From positions 558,001 to 622,000 of the forward strand of contig JADJRD010000001.1 of the NCBI GenBank assembly GCA_016712405.1: 64,000 nucleotides of DNA, given 5' to 3'. This DNA comes from Cellvibrio sp. (lineage in GTDB: Bacteria; Pseudomonadota; Gammaproteobacteria; Pseudomonadales; Cellvibrionaceae). The first letter of the stretch is position 1; each line of letters starts with the position of its first letter. Under the pieces are notes generated by a model. That model made no database searches. It saw nothing but the letters and a program-made list of their open reading frames with translations, and was not told where the DNA came from. The position numbers were made by a program, and so were the translations under genes. This document shows positions 47,803 to 56,304 of this stretch, in pieces.

Positions 47803-49053
47803 ATGCTAAGTTGGGACGAATTCGACAAAGAAGAAACCGTAAAAGAAGCCGCGCGTGAAATCGCTCGTCAGGAAGCACTCAGCCCGCAAATCAGCAGCCC
47901 GCAAGTGCAAACCGCAGCACATCCAGCGACTGATTCAGTGGTTAACAAACAATTTGCTGAAGCCGCCAAAGAAGCTGGCATCAGCCCAGAATTAGCCAAA
48001 GCCCGTAAAAATCTGGCTCATCTTGATCCAGCACCAGGCCTCGAAGAATTACAAATGGGGGCGGCACGTATTCAGGTAGATGATAAACGCATGATCAACT
48101 GCCGCGCCGATCTCAACCAATTAGTCCCGTTCAAATATGACTGGGCCTGGCAAAAATATTTAGATGGATGTGCCAACCATTGGATGCCACAAGAAATCAA
48201 TATGACAACGGATATTGCCACCTGGAAAAGCAAAGAAGGTTTGACGGAAGATGAGCGCCGCATTGTAATGCGCAGCCTCGGTTACTTCTCTACCGCTGAC
48301 TCATTAGTTGCCAACAATTTAGTCTTGGCGATTTACCGTTTGATCACCAACCCCGAATGTCGCCAATACATTTTGCGTCAATCATTTGAAGAAGCGATTC
48401 ACACACATGCTGATCAATACTGTATCAAATCACTTGGTATGGATGAGGGCGAAATCTTCAACATGTATCGCGAGTTGCCATCAGTCGCGAACAAAGCCGC
48501 ATGGAGTTTGAAACACACACAAACCTTAGGCGACCCCACTTTCACCACCGGCACACCCGAAACCGATCAGGAATTGCTGCGCAATTTAGTCGCGTTTTAT
48601 GTAGTAACCGAAGGCATTTTCTTCTACTGCGGTTTCAGCCAAATCCTGAGCATGGGCCGCCGCAATAAAATGACAGGCGTTGCCGAACAGTTCCAATATA
48701 TTTTGCGCGACGAATCCATGCATTTGAATTTCGGTATCGACGTGATCAACCAAATCAAATTGGAAAACCCACACTTGTGGTCAGCCGAATTCCAACAAGA
48801 AGTTTTGCAAATGATTTTGGAAGGCACCGAATTGGAAATTCAATACGCTCGAGATTCCATGCCCCGCGGCGTCCTCGGCATGAACGCCGCCATGATGGAA
48901 GAATACCTCCACTTCATCGCCAACCGTCGCTGCGCGCAATTAGGCTTAAAAGAACAATTCCCCGGCGCACAAAATCCATTTCCATGGATGAGTGAGATTA
49001 TGGATTTGCGTAAAGAGAAGAATTTCTTTGAGACGCGCGTGATTGAATATTAA
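47803..49053 (+). CDS. nrdB: Ribonucleoside-diphosphate reductase beta subunit (class Ia)
   Basis: Small subunit that carries the diiron-tyrosyl radical used by NrdA. The 416-aa chain has a variable, Gln/Ala-rich N-terminus of about 80 residues. Metal-ligand motifs are visible in RQSFEEAIHTHADQYCIKSLG and in RDESMHLNFGIDVINQ, and SVANKAAWSLKHTQTLGD is conserved. The C-terminal tail ENFFETRVIEY-type ending (KNFFETRVIEY) is the peptide that docks to NrdA. The ATG at 47803 has AGAGAGGAACACC upstream. It follows nrdA by 142 bp, a gap that holds the 78-bp repeat. The last codons are included in a 50-bp tandem duplication. Confidence 0.96.
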   Translation: MLSWDEFDKEETVKEAAREIARQEALSPQISSPQVQTAAHPATDSVVNKQFAEAAKEAGISPELAKARKNLAHLDPAPGLEELQMGAARIQVDDKRMINCRADLNQLVPFKYDWAWQKYLDGCANHWMPQEINMTTDIATWKSKEGLTEDERRIVMRSLGYFSTADSLVANNLVLAIYRLITNPECRQYILRQSFEEAIHTHADQYCIKSLGMDEGEIFNMYRELPSVANKAAWSLKHTQTLGDPTFTTGTPETDQELLRNLVAFYVVTEGIFFYCGFSQILSMGRRNKMTGVAEQFQYILRDESMHLNFGIDVINQIKLENPHLWSAEFQQEVLQMILEGTELEIQYARDSMPRGVLGMNAAMMEEYLHFIANRRCAQLGLKEQFPGAQNPFPWMSEIMDLRKEKNFFETRVIEY

Positions 49054-49141
49054 ACTGGTGGGGCGCTCAGCTGGGACTAATATCCCTCATCATTGAATAT
49101 CAAACTGGTGGAGCGCTTAGCTGGGACTAATATCCCTCATC
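49042..49141. repeat. 50-bp tandem duplication at the nrdB 3' end
   Basis: Two consecutive 50-bp units (49042-49091, 49092-49141) differ at three positions. Each starts with the last codons of nrdB (ATTGAATAT) and runs to CCCTCATC. The first unit contains the real stop codon (TAA); the second has TCAA there. Confidence 0.9.
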
Positions 49142-49210
49142 GTCGTCATTCCTGCGAAGGCAGGAATCCAGCGACTTTAAAATTGGATTACATGTTCCGG
49201 AATGAATAAC

Positions 49211-49270
49211 CAAAACCGCTATCGAGTTAGTCAAAAAATGATTTTTTGGTTAGTCCAGGCAGCGGTTTTT
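49211..49270 (+). terminator. Nested hairpin terminator after nrdB
   Basis: The outer stem AAAACCGCT/AGCGGTTTT encloses an inner palindrome around CAAAAAATGATTTTTTG, followed by TTTTT. It is well placed to end nrdAB transcription. Confidence 0.75.
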
Positions 49271-49283
49271 AATTGAGAGCAAA

Positions 49284-50066
49284 ATGTCACAATTAATTCA
49301 TTTCACTGGTACAGAGACTTTAATTAAATACATCCTTCCAAAGATGGAACTTAGGGCTTCAAATTTACTTAACCTCAATGACCCATTAGAAAATAAATGG
49401 GCTAACCAAAAGTGGCTTGGATACAGAAGCACAGACGGACGAAATCCGCCTAGGGAATATGAAGAATACTATTTTGAAAATCTACCCAAGCTTGGGCATT
49501 TTATTAAAGCACTCTGTTTCTGCGATCCAGAACACTATCTGATTGAAAAATTAAATTTTCAATATCCCGCATTAAATCTTCGAATGTAGTCTCAATACGG
49601 CGTTAATCACACCGGCTCTTGTCTGGTATTTAATAAAGAAAGATTGATAAACACAATAAAAGAGCAATTTGAAGACAATTTTCTTTTGACCGAACACATA
49701 CTCTATAGAAATGATCATGGTAATTGTGGATATGGATTTCATAATATCGATAACTACGAGAACTCAGATTTATCAATCGAATCATTCTTCCATGAAAATA
49801 TAAAAGAGGATATAAAAAATTATCCATATTCTATAATCTCAAAAACGATAGACTGGAGAGATGAGCTGGAATTTAGAGTAGTGGTATACGACAAAAATCA
49901 ACCTAACATTTACGCCAAAATAAATAACGCTGTAGAAAAGATTATTTTTGGGATAAATACGGATAAAGAATACATTCGAATTATTAAAACCCTGTATCCG
50001 CAAATTGAATTACATCAATTAAATATAAGCTCTGACCTTAAAGTCACAACAAACAAAATCAATTAG
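49284..50066 (+). pseudogene. DUF2971 family gene with an amber stop
   Basis: The 260-codon frame is intact except for a TAG at 49587-49589. The N-terminal part begins MSQLIHFTGTETLIKYILPKM and has LNDPLENKW, typical of DUF2971 proteins. The C-terminal half continues in the same frame from SQYGVNHTGSCLVFN. The family normally has RMW before this Tyr-Gly block, so the TAG very probably replaces the Trp codon TGG. DUF2971 proteins are unassigned but common in accessory and defence-rich islands. Unlike the other broken genes here this is a substitution, not an indel. It has GAGAGCAAA before the ATG. Confidence 0.8.
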
Positions 50067-50114
50067 CTTATGGTAACAGGTGCTATTTTATTTGGATTAA
50101 GAACACAATCCAAT

Positions 50115-50258
50115 GTAGGTTGGGGTGCGAACCCCAACATTCGTCCTCGATAAAAATGAATAACTTAAATAACACGTTGTATTCGAAAATTTGAACTTTG
50201 TTTTAAGTTGCGGTGGTTATTGCGAAATGGTCATGTTGGGGTTTGCACCCCAACCTAC
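50115..50258. repeat. 144-bp REP pair (BIME-like), left of the transposase
   Basis: An outward REP GTAGGTTGGGGTGC-AACCCCAAC (50115-50137) and its inverted partner ending CCCCAACCTAC at 50258 enclose about 90 bp. The same 144-bp arrangement, with similar internal sequence, is repeated at 50752-50895. Confidence 0.88.
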
Positions 50259-50293
50259 GGGAAATTGAACATTGATTATTTAAAGGGAAATTT

Positions 50294-50755
50294 ATGCAAT
50301 ATCGACGGGTTTATGTGAAAGGTGGCTGTTATTTTTTTACGGTTACGCTGGCAGACAGGCGTAATGATTTGTTGATTCGGCATATTGATTTATTGCGTGA
50401 ATGTGTTGCTGATGTAAAACGTAGGCATCCGTTTGAAATTAATGCCATGGTAATTTTACCTGATCATCTTCATGCGCTTTGGACATTACCAAAAGATGAT
50501 TGTGATTATTCAAAACGCTGGACATTAATTAAATCCTATTTTTCTCGGCAATTACCCAAAGACGAACATATAAACAAAAGTCGATATCAAAAAGGCGAAC
50601 GCGGAATTTGGCAAAGACGTTTTTGGGAACATTTGATTCGTGACGAAGAAGATTACAAAAACCATGTGGAATACATTCACAACAATCCGGTAAAACATGG
50701 TTACGTGAATAACGCAAAAGATTGGCCACATTCGTCAATCCACAAATTCACGTAG
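50294..50755 (+). CDS. rayT: REP-associated tyrosine transposase (RAYT)
   Basis: 153-aa protein of the IS200-like Y1 HUH transposase superfamily. The metal-binding HUH pair is in ILPDHLHALWTLP, and the catalytic Tyr is in EDYKNHVEYIHNNPVKHG. The N-terminus YRRVYVKGGCYFFTVTLADR is typical of RAYT proteins, domesticated enzymes that act on REP hairpins. It lies between two 144-bp REP pairs, and its TAG stop is formed by the GTAGG of the right-hand REP. The ATG follows AAAGGGAAATTT. The set forms a REPtron that could move or amplify REPs on this chromosome. Confidence 0.93.
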   Translation: MQYRRVYVKGGCYFFTVTLADRRNDLLIRHIDLLRECVADVKRRHPFEINAMVILPDHLHALWTLPKDDCDYSKRWTLIKSYFSRQLPKDEHINKSRYQKGERGIWQRRFWEHLIRDEEDYKNHVEYIHNNPVKHGYVNNAKDWPHSSIHKFT

Positions 50756-50895
50756 GTTGGGGTGCAAACCCCAACATTCGGTCTCAATAAAAATGAATAA
50801 CTTTAATAACACGTTATATTTGAAAATTTTGTGTTTATTTTAAGTTGCGGTTGTTGTTGCGAGATAGTCATGTTGGGGTTTGTACCCCAACCTAC
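50752..50895. repeat. 144-bp REP pair (BIME-like), right of the transposase
   Basis: Direct repeat of 50115-50258 with the same outer REP hairpins and a similar 90-bp interior (AATAAAAATGAATAACTT). It begins inside the transposase stop codon. Confidence 0.88.
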
Positions 50896-50958
50896 AAATT
50901 ACACCACTCTTGTTGTATCGCTGTAAGAGACGGAAACTTAACTAAATCGGAGGGCTTT

Positions 50959-51147
50959 ATGATTCGCAATATAAAAACCGGCGCCAGCCTGATTGTGATT
51001 GGATTATTTACCATAGTCACCACCTACCCTGTTACCGAGGGCTCGATGTTTTTCTTTTCGACTTTTATCAGCATGGTATTGGTGCTGTTGGGTTGTTTGC
51101 AGTTTTGGATTGATGGTGAGGATTTTGTTGAGCGTGAAACCAGATAA
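50959..51147 (+). CDS. Small two-TM membrane protein, paralogue A
   Basis: 62-aa inner-membrane protein with two hydrophobic segments (SLIVIGLFTIVTTYPV and FFFSTFISMVLVLLGCLQF) and a charged C-terminus. The start is fixed by the perfect GGAGGGCTTT before the ATG; the longer frame back to 50845 runs through the REP. A close paralogue with the same leader is at 55229. I do not recognise the family. It opens a run of small envelope proteins that ends at 56700. Confidence 0.75.
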   Translation: MIRNIKTGASLIVIGLFTIVTTYPVTEGSMFFFSTFISMVLVLLGCLQFWIDGEDFVERETR

Positions 51148-51187
51148 CCCATTTAAGATGTATATTTAACTAAAAACAGGAAGGCAA

Positions 51188-51514
51188 ATGGAAAAAAATA
51201 ACATCGCTACACCTATCAGCAGCGTAATGAACCTTCATAGGATTGTGTGTGTTCTATATGGCTTATTTATGAGTTTCGTTTTAATCATGAGTTTCTTTTC
51301 AAAAGATGAATTTCCAACTTCTATTTTTGTAGTTTTTGGAACCTTATTTGGCCTTCATTTCCTCGCAAGACACCTGTTATCAAAAGATCGATCATCAGGA
51401 AAACTTTTATCTTTTTTTCTTGCATTTCTTCTTCTTTTTGGATTTCCCATAGGAACAATTATTGGAATTGGAATAATCTACTATCTTATAAAAAGCACTC
51501 CGGATGTCAGCTAG
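51188..51514 (+). CDS. Small hydrophobic membrane protein of unknown function
   Basis: 108-aa protein with three or four predicted membrane segments (VCVLYGLFMSFVLIMSFF, SIFVVFGTLFGLHFLA, LLSFFLAFLLLFGF and GTIIGIGIIYYLI). The ATG has a good CAGGAAGGCAA upstream and lies 41 bp after paralogue A. No catalytic motif is seen and I cannot place it in a family. Its low GC content matches the rest of the island. The next 213 bp up to 51727 hold no gene that I can see. Confidence 0.7.
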   Translation: MEKNNIATPISSVMNLHRIVCVLYGLFMSFVLIMSFFSKDEFPTSIFVVFGTLFGLHFLARHLLSKDRSSGKLLSFFLAFLLLFGFPIGTIIGIGIIYYLIKSTPDVS

Positions 51515-51727
51515 GGGGAAATGCAACAACAATAATGGTACGCATAACGAAAATAAAATTGAATGATAAGGTGGGATTAAAAAATTTGCAAAATACGTCG
51601 AACGCCCTTTTCAATATTTTGATAATTAATTAGGATCAGAGCAAAATTAACTCAAAGATAGCAATACCATTGCGATAATTACAAACTCTTATTTATCAAA
51701 AAAATTCAAAAACCGAACGAGGATCAA

Positions 51728-52177
51728 ATGAAACAATTAATTATAGCCACCGCTTGCGTCATATTATTAAGCTCCTGTGGAAATTCATTTAACGTAAAAG
51801 CTGGCGGAATGCACTACGACGGAATAACTTGTGAACACAACAAAGTGAAATTCTTTCGAGTAAAAGATACCACTATTAATTTCGATAAAGCCAAAAATGA
51901 CAACATTAAGATTCAAGGCATTGTCATTACACCAACCATGCTTGATCAAATTTATAGCATTCACCAAAAATTTGACAATAGTCAGTATGAGACCTGTAAA
52001 GCGTTAAGAAAAGCAAGAAATAACGAGCCAGAAGCCATAAAGCTTATTGAAAAGTTCGACAAAATTCTTAAACAAAATGGAGTTTTTTCAAAATCCATAG
52101 AAAATGCAGAGTCTCAAGAAAAATTTGATAATGCAATTATTCTGGCTCAACAGTTTATTAACACGTTAAAGGAATAG
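51728..52177 (+). CDS. Lipoprotein of unknown function
   Basis: 149-aa protein with a clear lipobox (VILLSSC, Cys at residue 17), so it is lipid-anchored in the envelope. The mature part is short, Lys/Asn-rich and mostly helical after residue 75. It has three Cys residues besides the lipidated one or near it (TCEH, YETCKAL), which could form a disulfide. The ATG has CGAGGATCAA upstream. Its TAG stop is 4 nt before the next ATG, so it is cotranscribed with the Rap1a-type gene. I know no homologue. Confidence 0.72.
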   Translation: MKQLIIATACVILLSSCGNSFNVKAGGMHYDGITCEHNKVKFFRVKDTTINFDKAKNDNIKIQGIVITPTMLDQIYSIHQKFDNSQYETCKALRKARNNEPEAIKLIEKFDKILKQNGVFSKSIENAESQEKFDNAIILAQQFINTLKE

Positions 52178-52498
52178 GCTTATGCGAAACTTCTGTTTTT
52201 TCACTATCTGTTTTTTATTCTGTCATACCGCATTCGCCGATGGTAAGCAGCTATACAATCACTGCAAGCAAGCGCTAGCGATCAGCTCGGGGGCAAACCC
52301 GAGCAAAGGAGAACATGTGAACGCCGGCTACTGTATCGGCTTTATTGGCGGGATAGCAGATTTAAATACGCTCATTAAATCTAGTGGCGGTAAAGGGCTA
52401 TTTTGTATTCCATCATCGTAAGCGCCAAAACAACCCCACCTAACACCCAAACCTAAAACCGATTAACCTCAAGCCTCCAAAACAATCCAGGAGGCATT

Positions 52499-52799
52499 AT
52501 GATTCGACGCAGCAAAGAACAGTGGCTATCACTCTTTCAGCAACATGCGGACAGTGGTTTAACCGCCGCTGCATTTTGCAAACAGCATGATCTTGATCAA
52601 GCCTATTTCAGTTTGCGCAGAACGCAATTGTGTAACACCAACGAAGCGGCATTCATACCAGTTGCTCGCATGAAGCAACATGCCACTACAACAAGCTACA
52701 GGCTAGAGTGCCGTTTGGAATCTTGTTCATTGCAATTCGAAAGCTTGCCTGATGTGATTTGGTTGTCGCAACTGATTAAGCACTGTCATGATTCGCCGG
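52499..52799 (+). CDS. tnpA: IS66 TnpA-like accessory protein
   Basis: Small accessory protein of IS66 elements, with a helix-turn-helix-like N-terminus (RRSKEQWLSLFQQHADSGLTAAAFCKQHDLDQAYFSLRR, shown here as the region from residue 3). As read, the frame runs on to 52855 in poor sequence. A single missing base near 52785 would end it at a TGA overlapping the tnpB ATG (ATGA), the usual IS66 arrangement. The ATG follows AGGAGGCATT. Its role is to help TnpC transposition. Confidence 0.75.
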
Positions 52800-53138
52800 G
52801 AATCAGTTACGATTTATGTGCACCGCGACCCTGTGGATTTCCGGCAGTCGATTAATGGGTTAAGTATTCGCGTGAGCGACGTGATGGAGCTGGATGTATT
52901 TTCCGGTGCACTGTTTGTGTTTGGCAATCGCTCGCGTAACAAAATCAAAATTCTTTACTGGGACAAAACCGGGTTTTGTTTGTGGTATAAACGCTTGGAG
53001 AGGAACAGGTTCAAATGGCCGCGCAAGGGTGATTCTGTTTTGTTATTAACCGATGAGCAGTTTGATTGGTTGTTGCGTGGATTGGATATTGCGAAGTTAA
53101 CGCCTCACACTGAATCTGTATTTACGGATTTGTTTTAA
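52788..53138 (+). CDS. tnpB: IS66 TnpB-like accessory protein (Orf2)
   Basis: 116-aa protein typical of IS66 Orf2: VHRDPVDFRQSINGLSIRV, FVFGNRSRNKIKILYWDKTGFCLWYKRLE and FKWPRKGD. The frame is intact. It is required with TnpA and TnpC for transposition, though its biochemical role is not known. Confidence 0.92.
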   Translation: MIRRESVTIYVHRDPVDFRQSINGLSIRVSDVMELDVFSGALFVFGNRSRNKIKILYWDKTGFCLWYKRLERNRFKWPRKGDSVLLLTDEQFDWLLRGLDIAKLTPHTESVFTDLF

Positions 53139-53203
53139 TATAATTATTGTTATTAAAGCAATATTTTTCTGTTGCATGAATGGCATTTTTGGTAAAATAC
53201 ATT

Positions 53204-54739
53204 CATGCAAAATACTACGAAATCACTCAAGAAATAGATCAACTAAAAGAAATAATTTCTGAAAAAGATAAAATTATTTCAGAAAACAATAAAGTCATCT
53301 CTGATAAAACAACCGCATTCAACTGCTTGAAGATTACATCCGCTCACTGAATCAAAACAGTTTGGATCCTCCAGTGAAAAGCTGGAAGCGATTCAGGCTG
53401 ACTTGTTTGTTGAGGCGGAAGAAGATGAAAGCGCTTCTTCGAATACCGAAGTTGAATCACAAGATGCCACGGTTACTGTTGCAGCGCATCAACGCAAAAA
53501 ACATCGCGAATCTATTCCTGCGAATTTACCTCGCGTTGAGATTATCCATGATCTGCCTGAAGAGCAGAAAGTCTGCCCGCACGATGGTTCTGTTTTAAAA
53601 CAAATCGGTTTTGAATCACACGAACAACTGGATGTGATTCCAGCGAAGATTCAAGTGCTGCACCACAAGCGTTTAAAATACGCCTGCCCTTGCTGCGAAG
53701 GATTTTTAATCACGGCCAGTAAGCCTGCCCAACCTATCGACAAAAGTATCGCATCACCCGGTTTGCTCGCGAGTGTTGCTACACAAAAATATGTAGATGC
53801 TTTACCACTTTATCGACAAACCGACATCTTCAAACGTATTGGCATTGAGTTGGATCGCACCACATTAGCGAATTGGATGATTCGTTGCGGTCAGTTAGTG
53901 CAACCACTGATTAATTTGATTCACGAAAAATATTGGATCAAAACATTCTTCACGCAGACGAGACCAGAGTGCAAGCCTTGAATGAACCTGGCCGCGCGGC
54001 TGAAACACAGAGTTTTATGTGGGTATTGCGCTGCACAATGCCAACCTGTGCTGCGGTGTTGTTTCAATACGAGCCGACACGCAGTGGAAAAGCCGCTGAA
54101 GCTTTACTGCGCGATTATCAAGGCGCACTGATGGTCGATGGTTTTTCCGGCTACAACGGTGTGTGCGACAAAATCAACTACATCGATTAGGTTGTTGGGC
54201 ACATGCACGACGCAAATTTATCGATGCGCAAAAATGCAACCCAAAGGCAAAACCGGAAAAGCGGATCAGGCATTGGCCTACATTCAACAACTCTATCGCA
54301 TTGAAAGTGATATCAAAGAAAAGACATCATCCGAAAAATTGACTGTACGACAACAACAATCCAAACCGATTATCGATAAATTAAAATCCTGGCTGGATAA
54401 AAGCATTGCCCATTCGCCGCCTGAATCGGCGATTGGTAAAGCGTTATTTTATTTACACGAGCAATGGCCAAGATTAATTCGTTATCTCGATTCGGGGATT
54501 ATCCGATAGATAACAATGCCGCTGAAAATGCTATTAGACCTTTTGTGGTGGGTCGAAAAAATTGGTTGTTCAGTGCGAGTCAAAAAGGCGCAACCTCAAG
54601 TGCCAATTTATACAGCTTGATTGAAACTGCAAAAGCCAATGGCCTTGAACCTTATGCCTATTTGAAAAATATTTTTACGGAATTACCTAACGCAACAACT
54701 GTTGAAGAAATAGAAAAATGTTTGCCGTGGAATTGTGAT
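53204..54739 (+). pseudogene. tnpC: IS66 transposase TnpC with about six frameshifts
   Basis: DDE transposase of the IS66 element, about 510 codons if repaired. In order: a leucine-zipper-like coiled coil (DQLKEIISEKDKIISENN), the LNQ.QFGSSSEK stretch, a zinc-ribbon (YACPCCEG), SPGLLASVATQKYVDALPLYR, the catalytic region LHADETRVQ with the first Asp, MVDGFSGYNGV with the second, GCWAHARRKF, and DNNAAENAIRPF with the catalytic Glu. The frame changes near 53207, 53310, 53361, 53933, 54185 and 54496, mostly one base short in A, T or G runs. It is either decayed or affected by the same sequence errors as other genes here. Confidence 0.88.
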
Positions 54740-55228
54740 CTGAAAAACGAAAACAATAATAAGAAAAATACATTCGAAATAAAAAAGGGAGTCGCGTCCT
54801 GCCAACTCCGCATCCTGCAGTTCAAACGCCATCATGACATCATCGGCTCCTGCCTTTATCCCTACAGTTCAACCTCCATTTAATTGTTTCATCCTGAAAC
54901 GGTTTTCCGTTAACCGAAACTTCCTGTTTTGGTTCCCGTCCTTGCGCTGGTCATTTTATCTATTGAAATTTTATGTGCCAGTGGGAATTTTCGGATTTTG
55001 CTGTGCGATATTGCTTACAAGCTGGCAAGAGTGGGGTTTATTTGGCGCTTACCCATCATCTAATGATATGGAAGCAAAGATAAAGACTGTTATGAATTAC
55101 ATCGACAAAAATCCTAACGCCAATAAAGACCCAGATGTTGGGGTAGTTAAAAGCTTTTATCGCGGAACATCCATGTTCGACAGAAATAACAGGCAACTGA
55201 AATAACGAATAATGGAACGGAGGGCTTT

Positions 55229-55429
55229 ATGATACGCAATATAAAAACCGACTCCAGCCTGATTGTGATTGTGATTGGATTATTTACCATAGTCACCACC
55301 TACCCTGTTACCGAAGGCTCGATGTTTTTCTTTTCGACTTTGATCAGCATGGTATTGGTGCTACTGGGTTGTTTGCAGTTTTGGATTGATGGGGATGATC
55401 ATGTTGAAGGTCAGTCGAACAATCGATAA
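55229..55429 (+). CDS. Small two-TM membrane protein, paralogue B
   Basis: 66-aa paralogue of the 50959 protein, nearly identical over the first 55 residues except for an in-frame VI duplication (IVIVIGLF). Even the 11-bp leader CGGAGGGCTTT is the same. Two predicted membrane segments and a short charged tail are present. Its presence on both sides of the 51188-55205 genes shows an old duplication of this gene or a cassette boundary. It lies 23 bp after the stop of the interrupted Rap1a-type gene. Function unknown. Confidence 0.75.
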   Translation: MIRNIKTDSSLIVIVIGLFTIVTTYPVTEGSMFFFSTLISMVLVLLGCLQFWIDGDDHVEGQSNNR

Positions 55430-55446
55430 AAGAAGATAACGGATTA

Positions 55447-56226
55447 ATGAAAAATAAATTAATTTTACTAAACATCATATTTTGTTTTGCAGTAGCAACT
55501 GCGACAGCTGTGGTAGCTGCTGAAGATAGTGCTGCCGATCAAAACTTACAGGCTTTTGAATGGAATCAAGATTCATGCTATTGCAAGGGAAAAATTGATA
55601 CGTCCAAAATATCAGCTGAAACTGCAATATTGATTATTAATCGACTTGAAGCGTTTCAAGTTAATCAAGGCATTCCATGGAGTGAATTGCACGAATATTC
55701 CCAATCAGAACTGGAAGACGAACTCACTCTTTACATCGAAGAATCTGATTTAATGTTAAAAAAATTAGACTCTCTTGAACTACCTGCAATTCCCGAACTG
55801 ATTCAATACAAAAAAGATCGCCTATTCGAAGAAAAGCTAAGGTATTTTCTTTATGTCTCTGAGCTCAATTATTTGATTACAGGCTCAAACAAGCATCTTG
55901 AAAAAGAGCTGGAGAATCAAAGCCATTTAGCTGCATGTGGAGATTACAGTAAAAAATTACTCTCTGCTCAAAGCATTCAAAACGCTACTCCAGCATTTGT
56001 CGATGAACTATGTAATAAAAATGGCGATCCTGCGAGTTGCAAACGTCGATTTGAATATGACGCAAATGTTCCAACAAAAGCAAAAACCCATCTACTCAAG
56101 CTCGGTTGGCACAACTGTGTAAACCATTACTACCGAACCATTTGGTCACCCAACTACGATGAAGCTTTTAAGGCAGTGAATCATTTTATTTTGGACACCA
56201 CATGCGAGTGTGATGACGCAGATTAA
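55447..56226 (+). CDS. Periplasmic protein of unknown function
   Basis: 259-aa protein with a signal peptide (LLNIIFCFAVATATAVVAAE) and a mature helical part rich in Glu, Lys and Tyr. It has ten or so Cys residues, several in pairs (CYC near residue 43, CELC-like CECD at the end), which suggests disulfides or metal binding in the periplasm. The ATG is 18 bp after paralogue B. I cannot place it in a family. It might be an immunity-type or structural envelope protein like its neighbours, but nothing shows this directly. Confidence 0.7.
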   Translation: MKNKLILLNIIFCFAVATATAVVAAEDSAADQNLQAFEWNQDSCYCKGKIDTSKISAETAILIINRLEAFQVNQGIPWSELHEYSQSELEDELTLYIEESDLMLKKLDSLELPAIPELIQYKKDRLFEEKLRYFLYVSELNYLITGSNKHLEKELENQSHLAACGDYSKKLLSAQSIQNATPAFVDELCNKNGDPASCKRRFEYDANVPTKAKTHLLKLGWHNCVNHYYRTIWSPNYDEAFKAVNHFILDTTCECDDAD

Positions 56227-56304
56227 ATAAAACCTATAAACAATTAAAATTGTCGTATTAGCGAAACACGGAGCAACACGGATAAATCCGATTGTAAATT
56301 TATT

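Larger units (their letters stand above)
52418..55052 (+). mobile_element. IS66-family insertion sequence (2635 bp)
   Basis: Element with inverted ends that begin GTAAGCGCCAAA (left, 52418) and close with TTTGGCGCTTAC (right, ending 55052); the match extends to 22 bp with two mismatches. It is flanked by the 8-bp direct duplication CCATCATC (52410-52417 and 55053-55060). It carries the three-gene set tnpA, tnpB and tnpC of IS66 elements. tnpC has several frameshifts. Positions 54740-55052 hold no supported gene. Confidence 0.93.
52182..55205 (+). pseudogene. Rap1a/Tai-type immunity-like gene interrupted by an IS66 element
   Basis: The 5' part (52182-52417) encodes a signal peptide (FFTICFLFCHTAFAD) and the Rap1a-like stretch YNHCKQALAISSG...GYCIGFIGGIADL ending IPSS. 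The 3' part (55061-55205) encodes NDMEAKIKTVMNYIDKNPN to the stop. Removing the IS and one 8-bp target copy gives an uninterrupted 381-nt frame, 126 aa, the usual size for periplasmic Rap1a/Tai proteins that protect against type VI secretion peptidoglycan effectors or act as orphan immunity proteins. The split protein would be truncated after about 79 residues. The family call rests on the conserved Cys and Gly pattern and is moderate; the interruption itself is certain. Confidence 0.8.

Noticed and set aside
49042..49141. Two direct repeats that might be a small CRISPR array
   Set aside because: The 50-bp units are directly adjacent with no spacer between them and include the end of nrdB. 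No cas genes are present.
50067..50293. Small RNA gene between the DUF2971 and RAYT genes
   Set aside because: The hairpins are explained by REP sequences repeated on the other side of the transposase. No promoter-terminator pair was seen.
54834..55205. Apparent 123-aa membrane protein frame
   Set aside because: It runs from inside the IS66 right end across the inverted repeat into the 3' part of the interrupted Rap1a-type gene. It is a chimera, not a gene.
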